DNA of 64,000 bases from Amycolatopsis lurida (GTDB taxonomy: Bacteria; Actinomycetota; Actinomycetes; Mycobacteriales; Pseudonocardiaceae): contig NZ_FNTA01000004.1 of assembly GCF_900105055.1 (NCBI RefSeq), positions 3,317,501-3,381,500 of the forward strand, given 5' to 3'. Under the pieces are notes generated by a model. The model was not told the origin of the DNA. It did no database searches and worked only from the letters and a program-made list of their open reading frames with translations. Position numbers and translations under genes: made by a program. Shown one piece after another: positions 56,167 to 63,489 of this stretch (positions are counted from its first letter, which is position 1; the number at the start of each line of letters is the position of its first letter).

Positions 56167-57327
56167 GTGGTGACCAGAGTGGATGTGGAAGCAGACGTGA
56201 TCGCGTGGGCACGCGATCGCTCTGGCTTGCCCGTAGCCGACCTGGAGCGCCGCTTCCCTCGCCTGCCCAGCTGGGTCGCCGGCTCCACCGCCCCAACGCT
56301 CAATCAGCTCGAAGAATTCGCCGAAGCCACCCACACGCCAGTCGGCTTCTTCTTTTTGAGTGAACCTCCAGTTGAGGACGTGCCATTACCAGATTTCCGA
56401 ACGAGGCGCAGCTCGGGAGTGACTCACCCAAGCCCCGACTTGCTCGACACAATCTACCTCGTGCAACAGCGCCAGGAATGGTACCGGAACCACGTCATTT
56501 CCTTGGGGCAAGATCCAGTTTCGGTCGTTGGTTCCGCGACCATCCGAACCAGAGTAATTGACGCTGCGCAGCAAATTCGCGAAGCACTCCGCCCGGCAAG
56601 CGGGGAACCCTACAACCCGAGGGACGTCGGCGACGCGTTCCGACTAATAAGCGAGTCCGCAGAAGAGATCGGCGTACTCGTCATGGCTAACGGCGTAGTA
56701 GGAAGCAACACCCACCGGCGACTCAACCCAGACGAATTTCGAGGATTTGCGCTTGCCGATCGCTACGCTCCCGTCGTGTTCGTGAACGGCGCCGACACAA
56801 AATCTGCGCAAAACTTCACGCTCATCCATGAACTCGCGCACATATGGCTAGGCGAGACCGCCCTGAGCGGAATTGACCCACGTTCATCGGCAGATGAGAA
56901 CGCGTCGGAGAAATGGTGTAACGCAGTTGCAGCCGAAGTCTTGGCTCCGCTAAGGGTTGTCCGCGATCTTTTCCAGCGACAAGCAGAGCTGCAAGGCGAA
57001 GCCCAAAGGCTTGCAAATATTTTCAAGGTCAGCACTCTCGTAATTCTGAGTCGATTACACGAGGCAGGGCTTGTCGATTGGACCACCTACCGCGCAGCGT
57101 ATGCACAGGAAGAAGCGCGCCTACGCGCACTCCTTGCCAAACCCCGAGAGTCATCCGGCGGGAATTTCTACAACACACACGTCGTCCGCACTAGCCGAAA
57201 CTTCGCCCGCGCTGTCTTAATTAGCGCCGCCGAAGGGAGCACCCTTCAGCGCGAGGCGATGCAATTACTTGGACTGAAGACCCGGGAAACGTTCGACAAG
57301 CTGGCAAACCACCTGGGGGTTTCCTAG
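56167..57327 (+). CDS. ImmA/IrrE metallopeptidase with XRE-like N-terminus
   Basis: 386 residues from a GTG at 56167 (GTGs at 56170 and 56179 also possible). Residues 1-60 resemble an HTH used in COG2856 proteins (VIAWARDRSGLPVADLERRFP, PTLNQLEEFAEATHTPVGFFFL). The zinc-peptidase motif is HELAH (221-225, LIHELAHIWLGE), with a distal Glu region (NASEKWCNAVAAEVLAP). ImmA/IrrE proteins cleave repressors or act as antitoxin-like partners. One base separates it from a DUF4411 gene, a pairing known from toxin-antitoxin and defence surveys. Its codon use is more A/T-rich than its flanks, a sign of transfer. Confidence 0.88.
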   Translation: MVTRVDVEADVIAWARDRSGLPVADLERRFPRLPSWVAGSTAPTLNQLEEFAEATHTPVGFFFLSEPPVEDVPLPDFRTRRSSGVTHPSPDLLDTIYLVQQRQEWYRNHVISLGQDPVSVVGSATIRTRVIDAAQQIREALRPASGEPYNPRDVGDAFRLISESAEEIGVLVMANGVVGSNTHRRLNPDEFRGFALADRYAPVVFVNGADTKSAQNFTLIHELAHIWLGETALSGIDPRSSADENASEKWCNAVAAEVLAPLRVVRDLFQRQAELQGEAQRLANIFKVSTLVILSRLHEAGLVDWTTYRAAYAQEEARLRALLAKPRESSGGNFYNTHVVRTSRNFARAVLISAAEGSTLQREAMQLLGLKTRETFDKLANHLGVS

Positions 57328-57328
57328 C

Positions 57329-57817
57329 GTGTACCTACTTGATTCGAACGTTTTTATCGAAGCCAAGAACTCCTACTACGGATTCGACTTCTGCCCCGCT
57401 TTTTGGGATTGGCTTGTCAAGGCCAATGCGGCTAGGCGAGTTTGGAGCATCGAAAAGGTTCGCGACGAGTTGGTCGACGCGCAGGATGATCTTTCCAAAT
57501 GGGTTCAGGGAATCTCTCCCGGCTTCTTCCTCAAACCAGTTTCCCAAAGTTTTCCAAATCTGGCAAAGGTAAGCAACTGGGCCAACACGAGAGGTTTCGA
57601 TGCGGCAGCCGTGTCAACCTTTCTTGCGACTGCCGACTACTACCTCGTAGCAGAAGCACTGACATATGGCTTCACGGTCGTAACACGAGAAAAGTACGAT
57701 GCAAACTGCAAGAAACGAATCAAGATTCCTAACGCCTGCAAGGAACTGGGCGTATCTTGCATAACATCACATGAACTTCTCAGGCGCGAAAAGCCTCAGT
57801 TCATACTAGGCCCCTAG
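57329..57817 (+). CDS. DUF4411 PIN-like protein, putative toxin
   Basis: 162 residues from a GTG at 57329. PIN-like fold: YLLDSNVFIEAKN (first acidic residue D5), RDELVDAQDDLSKWV, TADYYLVAEALTYGFTVVTREK (second acidic cluster), KIPNACKELGVSCITSHELL. DUF4411 is classed with PIN-domain RNases. As the partner of an ImmA/IrrE protein it is the probable toxin, cutting RNA when the partner fails or senses stress. The region is A/T-rich compared with its surroundings. Nuclease activity is inferred. Confidence 0.82.
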   Translation: MYLLDSNVFIEAKNSYYGFDFCPAFWDWLVKANAARRVWSIEKVRDELVDAQDDLSKWVQGISPGFFLKPVSQSFPNLAKVSNWANTRGFDAAAVSTFLATADYYLVAEALTYGFTVVTREKYDANCKKRIKIPNACKELGVSCITSHELLRREKPQFILGP

Positions 57818-58213
57818 TGCTCTATGCAGTAATTTCTTTTTCGATACTCCCCCGCAGACCGACCTTGCCGGTACATGGCTCCGTACTGTCCCCCGACAAC
57901 ATCCTGCATCACGATCTCATCCGGCCCAGAGGACGACCTCAAGTTCGGCCGGCCATTGGTGGACGACCTCACCGAAGTACCTTGCCGCCTCACCCCACGA
58001 GATGCCGCGCAGGATCACTTACCGGCCAGTTCCAAGACACACACATGTCCTTGCTGCTCAGACATGGTTGTCATCGTACTAAAAGCGCCAGACAGGCGGA
58101 AACGACCTCGCCACGCTGACCTGCACGTTTACCAGCTGCACCCCCGCGCGACAGCTCAGTCGTGACCGCATCGCCGAAGGCACACGCCTGGGGGCTTGCA
58201 GCCCAACAGGGCA
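57818..58213. other. spacer with only doubtful tiny reading frames
   Basis: About 395 bases between the DUF4411 gene and the methyltransferase. No convincing gene. On the minus strand two tiny frames (58015-58065, 16 residues; 57917-58018, 33 residues) overlap as GTGA; they may be a gene remnant. Confidence 0.4.
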
Positions 58214-59068
58214 ATGACCAAGATCGACGAAATGAACGAGCTGGTGCTGACGGACGCACGTCGTAACGAGTTGGCAGCACTACTTGCCGATGAGCAGCGG
58301 TTTCGTGCTGAATACCCAAAGGTCGCCGACTACCTCGACATGGCCCCTCAATTGCAGGGAACCGGGGATGAGCGGACGGATGCGGCCTTCGATCTTCGAA
58401 TGGTCCACTACCTGACCGCCGACGTACCTATCAGCTCAAATCCATACTGGGACATTGTTTCCCCCTTCGTGTTCGAGCATGAGGGGCGCCAAGTCGTGAA
58501 CGGAGGCCAGACGGCAGGCAGCAGCCGACTCAGCTATGCGGCGATGCTATTGCAATCTACTTATGCATACGCAATACCATCGCCAGACACCCTTGACTGG
58601 ATTGCCGCAGTGTCATCAGGGCGCTCGCTGATCGAACTGGGATCTGGCCGAGGATACTGGGCCGCCCAGATTGCTCAACATGGTTTGTCGATCGACGCAT
58701 ACGACGTCGATCCCCCAAAAGCAACAAATAATCCTTCATTCCCGACCGCCAAAGGACAGCGAAGTGAATGGCATAAAGTCGGGAGCATGGAGGACTTCAA
58801 CCGCCAAAAAGGTGGCCAGGAAGACACAGTGCTTTTTCTCTGCTGGCCCCCCGGTTGGGGTAGCGAAATGGCCTCTAAATCCCTCGAAGACTTCGAGAGG
58901 GCTGGTGGCACCGAATTAATATTCATCGGCGAGCCGCGCGGCGGAAAAACAGGCGATAAAAGGTTTTTCGACCTATTATCGGAGAATTGGACACTTGCAT
59001 CTCAAGATGCACGCTTTGTCTCGTGGTGGAATCTGAAGGACGCCGCCCAGCATTGGACCAAATCCTGA
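58214..59068 (+). CDS. orphan SAM-methyltransferase-like protein
   Basis: 284 residues from the ATG at 58214 (a TTG at 58196 and an ATG at 58229 are alternatives). A helical N-terminus (LTDARRNELAALLADEQRFRAEYP) is followed by a Rossmann-like core: SLIELGSGRGYWAAQIAQHG (motif I), SIDAYDVDPP (acidic end of strand 2), and LFLCWPPGWG where a motif IV would be. Strand order and motifs fit class I methyltransferases; the WPPGW segment recalls the PPY/W motif of base or amino-group methylases, but I cannot name a substrate. No restriction partner is nearby. Lower GC than the chromosome. Confidence 0.75.
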   Translation: MTKIDEMNELVLTDARRNELAALLADEQRFRAEYPKVADYLDMAPQLQGTGDERTDAAFDLRMVHYLTADVPISSNPYWDIVSPFVFEHEGRQVVNGGQTAGSSRLSYAAMLLQSTYAYAIPSPDTLDWIAAVSSGRSLIELGSGRGYWAAQIAQHGLSIDAYDVDPPKATNNPSFPTAKGQRSEWHKVGSMEDFNRQKGGQEDTVLFLCWPPGWGSEMASKSLEDFERAGGTELIFIGEPRGGKTGDKRFFDLLSENWTLASQDARFVSWWNLKDAAQHWTKS

Positions 59069-59146
59069 GCCGGGGCCAGAGGCGAAGCAAGTTCACCTCT
59101 GGCCCCAGCCCAGGTTTGCTATCAAGCTCGCTGCAAACCAGCGTTC

Positions 59147-59830
59147 CTAGTCAAGCGTCATCCGAAAGACGAACGCATCGTAGCGGTCACGCGGATAAGA
59201 AACGTCCGAAACCATGACGACTCCCCCGTCTGCATCAACGAACCGCTGATGGACCGACTTCACCAACCCTCCCGAGCTTACCTGCAGCCACTCTGCATGC
59301 TCAGCCGAGGGAATTCGATCCCTAATCGTCTCTTCGAGGACTTTTGCGGTCGAAATACCCTCAATTTGCGCAGGCTGATAGGTATCAGAAATTGAAATCG
59401 GCCGCCCTCCCTCTGAAGCCCGGGTAACAACCCGGGACACCTCAGAGCCAATTTCCAGGCCGAGCGCTTCGGCGATTTCCGACGTAGCGGCCACTTGCTC
59501 AATATCCCGCTCGACTCGAACCTCGCGTTCAGTCTCGTTGCCAAAAGTGGTCTCAGGATCTTGCATTTGCCGCTCGGGCGAGATTCGAACCAAGTTGGTA
59601 CGACTGGCGACGAAAACTCCGCGACGCGACTCTGAGCGCACAAGCCCTTGGTTGCGCAACAACTCGATCGCCTTTCGGACCACGATATCCGAAACGCCGC
59701 TTCTTTGAGCAATTTCCCAGTAGCTCGGCAACTGAGTGCCCGGCGATAGTTCTCCCGTCCGGATACGACGCGCGTAATCGCCTGCAATGGATACATATGC
59801 TGGCTCCGCCACGATGCTTTGTCCCTTCAT
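59147..59830 (-). CDS. GntR-family regulator with UTRA domain (KorSA-like)
   Basis: 227 residues from an ATG at 59830; the frame extends upstream, but MKGQSIVAEPAYVSIAGDYA is the typical start. GntR winged helix (about 10-75): ARRIRTGELSPGTQLPSYWEIAQRSGVS, VVRKAIELLRNQGLVRSESRRGVFV. UTRA ligand domain (about 85-225), with VSRVVTRASEGGRPISISDTY. Regulators of this class (KorSA of pSAM2) repress replication/transfer genes of integrated elements. The divergent promoter region carries several GTATAC palindromes, its probable sites. Confidence 0.9.
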   Translation of the reverse strand: MKGQSIVAEPAYVSIAGDYARRIRTGELSPGTQLPSYWEIAQRSGVSDIVVRKAIELLRNQGLVRSESRRGVFVASRTNLVRISPERQMQDPETTFGNETEREVRVERDIEQVAATSEIAEALGLEIGSEVSRVVTRASEGGRPISISDTYQPAQIEGISTAKVLEETIRDRIPSAEHAEWLQVSSGGLVKSVHQRFVDADGGVVMVSDVSYPRDRYDAFVFRMTLD

Positions 59831-59862
59831 TGAACTCTGGCATCCCGCAGGACTCAAGCACA

Positions 59863-60068
59863 GTATACCCAACTTCGTATACGCAGGCTCACTCGCCGAC
59901 AGCCAGTCGTCCGCCAAGTCCCACGGGGCACCCCCCAGACAAGGCATGGATCGGTTCATTTTTCGACTCCGCCCCAGGTCGGGCGCGTGATCGCTAGGCC
60001 AAACGAGTGAACTTAGCCCTCTGCGTATACGCAGATCTTGTGCGTATACGCAGCCTGCGTATACGTTG
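59863..60068. promoter_or_regulatory. GTATAC operator array of the GntR regulator
   Basis: A perfect 14-bp palindrome CTGCGTATACGCAG at 60021-60034, TGCGTATACGCAG at 60041-60053, CTGCGTATACGTTG at 60055-60068, a further CGTATACG at 59876-59883 and a weak GTATAC at 59863-59868. Two sites face the GntR gene and three face the rightward operon, so one protein could silence both directions. Confidence 0.8.
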
Positions 60069-60132
60069 ATTAAGCAAGCTAATCCGAACCACCGGCGGGA
60101 CGCAGATCGACCGCGACACAAAGGACGAAAGT

Positions 60133-60423
60133 ATGAGGAAAGTGCACAGTAGCCGCCGTCAGATCGAGATGGACGCCGTCGATCTGGACTTTGACTTCTT
60201 CGCTGACACGACCGGCCTGGCCGGCGACGTGACTACCGCGGTGACCTTCGGCGGCCTGGCCAACCTGGCCGACCTCTTCACGGAGATTGCGGAGTTCGAT
60301 CGGGAGTTGGAGCTGATCGAGGCTGAGTTGCTGGCGCACGAGGCGCGTCACGCGGCGGACGACGCCCTTGTGCCCAGGCTCCAGGTGGGTGAGACCAGCA
60401 TGGAGCGGGGGTGGGCAGCGTGA
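60133..60423 (+). CDS. small hypothetical protein, first gene of element operon
   Basis: 96 residues from an ATG at 60133 with AAGGACGAAAG upstream. Acidic and helical, with VDLDFDFFADTTGLAG, NLADLFTEIAEFDRELELIEAELLAHEARHA. No family recognised. It directly follows the GTATAC operators, and its stop overlaps the next start (TGATG). Confidence 0.7.
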   Translation: MRKVHSSRRQIEMDAVDLDFDFFADTTGLAGDVTTAVTFGGLANLADLFTEIAEFDRELELIEAELLAHEARHAADDALVPRLQVGETSMERGWAA

Positions 60424-60647
60424 TGACCATCGACCGGTTATTCGTTCCGGCCGCGTTCTGCGGGCTGGTGGCGACGATGCCGCCCGCATCGGCGACGCCG
60501 TTCGAGCGGCTGGATTGGCTGGACCGCACCGTTGACCAGCTGCGGGGGCAGGTTCGCGGCCCGCACGGCTTGAGCGCACTTCGCCTGGTCGAGGCGATCA
60601 ACCAGGTCCGTCACGCCACGCACGACGAATTCGCTTCCGCCGCCTGA
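60423..60647 (+). CDS. small hypothetical protein, second gene of element operon
   Basis: 74 residues from the ATG at 60423, sharing one base with the preceding stop. Reads FERLDWLDRTVDQLRGQ, GLSALRLVEAINQVRHATHD; helical and soluble. Function unknown; supported as a gene by coupling and high-GC third positions. Confidence 0.6.
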   Translation: MTIDRLFVPAAFCGLVATMPPASATPFERLDWLDRTVDQLRGQVRGPHGLSALRLVEAINQVRHATHDEFASAA

Positions 60648-60755
60648 CTTTCTGATTCTTGGCGCGTTTCCGCGCCGCATTCACGAAATTTCCCGCATTC
60701 GTTCCGGGGCACCGCCATGCCTTGTGCCGGTTCCTCTTGCTCGGAAGGACTTCCC

Positions 60756-61451
60756 ATGACTCGCACGGTGAGCACCGAGATCGCCGCCCGGTTCCGCGAC
60801 CTGGCCGACACGCTAGCCCGCAACGCCGCGGTGCTGTCCTCGGCTGGTCTGCCGGAGGTCGTGACCTCGGTCCGGGCGACGGTCTACGGCGACGTCGCTG
60901 CCCAGCTGCGGACGCTGGCCGAAGACGAGATGGCGCAGGCCGCGGGGAATCCGCTGGTGGTCCCCGCGGCCGAGAGCGAGATCGCCTCTGGGGTGGCTCG
61001 CCGGTTCGAGCAGCTGGCCGGGCTGCTGGCGGCGAACGCCCGTCTCCTGGTCCGCCGCACGACCGAGGCGGGGCTACTGGCCCGGGCCGGGGTGTACCGG
61101 GACGTCGCCGCGCAGGTCCGGATCCTGGCCGAGGAACACGCCCACCAGGCCACCATCCGCCCGGAGCGGGAAACCCGTCCGCCGCTGTCCAACCTCACCC
61201 CGCTGAGCCCGGTGGTGGTGCGGGCCGCGACCCGGGCGCCGAAGGTCCGGCCGGCGTTCCTGGAGCAGCTGGTCGCCGCGATCGCGAAGCGCCGCGCCCA
61301 GGGCTGGTCGGTAGCCCGGTTGACGCGCTGGTTGCGCGAGAGCCTGCGCGACCCGCAGACCGATCACGTGCACCCGTGCGCCCAGCGCTCGTTCGTCGCC
61401 TACGTCACCGGCCTGCTGACCACCCCGGCCGCGACTGTCCGCGCCGCCTGA
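60756..61451 (+). CDS. hypothetical protein with internal duplication
   Basis: 231 residues from the ATG at 60756, preceded by GGAAGGAC. Two tandem units of about 70 residues: EIAARFRDLADTLARNAAVL, VYGDVAAQLRTLAEDE (first) and GVARRFEQLAGLLAANARLL, VYRDVAAQVRILAEEH (second). Each is a helical hairpin with a shared VYxDVAAQxRxLAE core. The C-terminal third has RLTRWLRESLRDPQTDHVHP. The layout suggests a helical bundle made by gene duplication; function unknown. Confidence 0.7.
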   Translation: MTRTVSTEIAARFRDLADTLARNAAVLSSAGLPEVVTSVRATVYGDVAAQLRTLAEDEMAQAAGNPLVVPAAESEIASGVARRFEQLAGLLAANARLLVRRTTEAGLLARAGVYRDVAAQVRILAEEHAHQATIRPERETRPPLSNLTPLSPVVVRAATRAPKVRPAFLEQLVAAIAKRRAQGWSVARLTRWLRESLRDPQTDHVHPCAQRSFVAYVTGLLTTPAATVRAA

Positions 61452-61503
61452 CCCTGCTCGGTTCCCGTCCGCTGCTGATCGTGTCCCGAAAGGACGTCCC
61501 CTG

Positions 61504-61995
61504 ATGTCGCTGATTGGTTCGCTCGCCGCGAAGATCGCCGCGAGATTCGATGACCGTGACCCGGTGTTCTACGCCGCCGATGTGCTGCTGTTCGCCAAGT
61601 CCCGCACTGGCCTGCTGCACGTGCTCCTGATCGAACGGGGCTGGGACCCGCACAAGGGCAGGCTCGCCGCCCCGGGCGGCCACGTCGATGCCGGGGAGAC
61701 CTCGGAACAGGCGGCCCGCCGGGAAGCCGCCGAGGAAACCGGCCTGGACCTGACCAGGGTGCCGCTGCACCGGGTCGGGATCTACGACCAGCCGGGCCGC
61801 GACGCTCGGGGCCGGTACGTGTCGGTGGCCTACACCGCGGTCCTGCCGGACATGCCCGCCCCGGTTGCCGGGGACGACGCGGCAGCAGCGGCCTGGATGC
61901 CCCTGCACGTCGCCACCCGGCTCGCCCAGCAGGGCAGGTTCGCGTTCGACCATGCCGACATGCTGTTCGACGCCTGCCGGATCCACGGGTGGTGA
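61504..61995 (+). CDS. NUDIX hydrolase
   Basis: 163 residues from the ATG at 61504 with AAAGGACG upstream. Full Nudix box: GGHVDAGETSEQAARREAAE followed by ETGL, with the REXXEE metal-binding core intact. It hydrolyses nucleoside diphosphate-type substrates; the specificity is unknown. NUDIX genes are common passengers in actinomycete integrative elements. The next gene starts 6 bases later. Confidence 0.92.
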   Translation: MSLIGSLAAKIAARFDDRDPVFYAADVLLFAKSRTGLLHVLLIERGWDPHKGRLAAPGGHVDAGETSEQAARREAAEETGLDLTRVPLHRVGIYDQPGRDARGRYVSVAYTAVLPDMPAPVAGDDAAAAAWMPLHVATRLAQQGRFAFDHADMLFDACRIHGW

Positions 61996-62000
61996 GCGGC

Positions 62001-62387
62001 ATGACGGAGCTGATCTACCCCGCCACCGCCGTCCTGAATGGACAGCACCGGGTCCCGGTGTCCCTGATCTACGACCCGGCCGACCCGTGGGCGGTCACTC
62101 TCGCCGTCGGTGCGCGGCTGTGGCTGTTCGCCCGGGACCTGCTCGCTTCGGGCGTCTACGAACCCGCCGGGCACGGCGACGTCCAGGTCCGCCCCGACAC
62201 CGGCGGCGCGGTCGACGCGGTGCTCGTGAGCCTGTCGAGCCCGTCCGGAACCGCCGAACTCGCCCTGCCGCGCGGCACCGTCGAAGCGCTGCTCGACGCC
62301 GCCGACGCGCTCGTGCCCGCCGGCCACGAGGAAATCGACTGGGACACCGAGTGGTCCCACCTCACCGAAGGTCCGGCCGCCGCCTGA
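62001..62387 (+). CDS. SsgA-like sporulation/cell-division regulator
   Basis: 128 residues from the ATG at 62001 (a GTG at 61989 is possible). SsgA-like (SALP) family: RVPVSLIYDPADPWAVTLAV, LWLFARDLLASGVYEP, GDVQVRPD, and VLVSLSSPSGTAELALPRG. SALPs exist only in morphologically complex actinomycetes and position FtsZ or peptidoglycan enzymes during septation. An element-borne copy might link conjugation to septation or spore formation. Position in the operon is between NUDIX and an unknown gene. Confidence 0.88.
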   Translation: MTELIYPATAVLNGQHRVPVSLIYDPADPWAVTLAVGARLWLFARDLLASGVYEPAGHGDVQVRPDTGGAVDAVLVSLSSPSGTAELALPRGTVEALLDAADALVPAGHEEIDWDTEWSHLTEGPAAA

Positions 62388-62440
62388 CTTCTGCGCACGT
62401 CCGATCAACCCCAACGTTCTTTCTGGAAAGGGAATTCGTC

Positions 62441-62824
62441 ATGTCCTTGATCAAGCTCGATGCCCACTACGTCGAACGGTCCTGCGTGGGCGCGGTACAC
62501 CTGTCGATCGCGTTGAACGACGGGACGACTGTGGTGTTCCCTGCCCCGTTCCTGCCGCTGACCGCGTCGCTCGCGATCACACCGCACTTCGCCCCGGAAG
62601 GTGATTCGGGGCTGCGGATCGACTTCACCCACTGGTCGCCGATGCGCTACGGCCTCACCGACACCGCCCGCTTCCCGGTAGCGCTGCCCTCGCAGGAACT
62701 CGCGATGCGGGTGGCACGAGCGTTCGACGCTGACCCGGCCACGACCTGGACTGACCCGCCTGAGCAGATGCAGGCGTGGCTGCGGTCGTGGACGGCAACC
62801 AACAACGCCGCACCGACGACCTGA
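62441..62824 (+). CDS. hypothetical protein of the element operon
   Basis: 127 residues from the ATG at 62441 with GGAAAGGG upstream. Soluble, mixed alpha/beta (VGAVHLSIALNDGTTVVFPA, ELAMRVARAFDADPATTWTD); no membrane span or known motif. 53 bases after the SsgA-like gene. Confidence 0.7.
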   Translation: MSLIKLDAHYVERSCVGAVHLSIALNDGTTVVFPAPFLPLTASLAITPHFAPEGDSGLRIDFTHWSPMRYGLTDTARFPVALPSQELAMRVARAFDADPATTWTDPPEQMQAWLRSWTATNNAAPTT

Positions 62825-62837
62825 CGGAGGCCAAGTG

Positions 62838-63044
62838 ATGAGCGTGTTCGAGATCGCAAAGGAGCACGGGTCCTGGCGGCTGGCCGGGTTCGCGGTAGCG
62901 GTGCTGCTGTTCCTGGCCGTCGGGTTGCTGCGCTGGCCGCTGCTGCTCACCGCGCGGCTGCTGCTGGCGGTGCAGTCCGGGTTGGACGCCCGGATCACCC
63001 ACAGTTTCGCCGGGAACGTCCCGGCCCCACAGGAGACCGGGTGA
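62838..63044 (+). CDS. small membrane protein of the element operon
   Basis: 68 residues from the ATG at 62838, seven bases after GGAGG (a GTG at 62835 is possible). One long hydrophobic stretch (WRLAGFAVAVLLFLAVGLLR) and a second weaker one (LLLTARLLLAVQSG); a short soluble tail. Its stop overlaps the next frame's first GTG. Probably part of the transfer complex. Confidence 0.7.
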   Translation: MSVFEIAKEHGSWRLAGFAVAVLLFLAVGLLRWPLLLTARLLLAVQSGLDARITHSFAGNVPAPQETG

Positions 63045-63055
63045 AGGGAGAAACG

Positions 63056-63421
63056 ATGACAGGCAACGAGATCCGTCACCGTGACCGCGGTGACCTGACC
63101 GCCCCCAGCGGGCCAAGGGTGGACCGGGCGATCGCCCGGGTCGGATGGTGGCTGCCCGAGGCCGCCGCCGCCGGGCTCCTGGCCGGTCTCGCCGCCTGGG
63201 CCGGATGGGGCTGGGCGCTCTGGCCCATCGGGATCGGCCTGGCGGTGCGGATCGGCTGGGAATGGACACCGGCCCGGCGCTCGGCCCGGTTCATCACCAC
63301 GGTGATCGGCTGGCTCACCGGCCACATCCGCCAGTGGCGGCAGCGTCGCCACGACCGCACCGGCTCGGCCACCAGCCCGGAGCAACGAGGTGCGGCACAG
63401 CGGGACGAGGTCGCGTCGTGA
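63056..63421 (+). CDS. membrane protein of the element operon
   Basis: 121 residues from the ATG at 63056 with GGGAGA upstream; a GTG at 63041 overlapping the preceding stop is an alternative. Two adjacent hydrophobic stretches (AAAAGLLAGLAAWAGWGWAL, WPIGIGLAVRIGWEW), then a basic region (HIRQWRQRRHDR). Topology suggests two membrane helices with a cytoplasmic basic tail, as in small VirB3-like or unknown transfer subunits; no family is recognised. Confidence 0.7.
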   Translation: MTGNEIRHRDRGDLTAPSGPRVDRAIARVGWWLPEAAAAGLLAGLAAWAGWGWALWPIGIGLAVRIGWEWTPARRSARFITTVIGWLTGHIRQWRQRRHDRTGSATSPEQRGAAQRDEVAS

Positions 63422-63489
63422 CCGCCCGCACGCCCCGCACCGCACCAGGTGTCCCTTCGAGACGCAGGACAGGAGGTGAATTCCCATGA
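63418..63489 (+). CDS. possible 23-residue coupling peptide
   Basis: A GTG at 63418 overlaps the previous stop (GTGA), and the TGA at 63487-63489 overlaps the next gene's ATG (ATGA). Peptide: VTARTPRTAPGVPSRRRTG, GEFP. It bridges two genes in translation; it may be only a coupling device. Confidence 0.3.
   Translation: MTARTPRTAPGVPSRRRTGGEFP

Noticed and set aside
57817..58119. 100-codon plus-strand frame after DUF4411
   Set aside because: Pro/Arg/His-rich sequence without structure, no ribosome binding site and no family.
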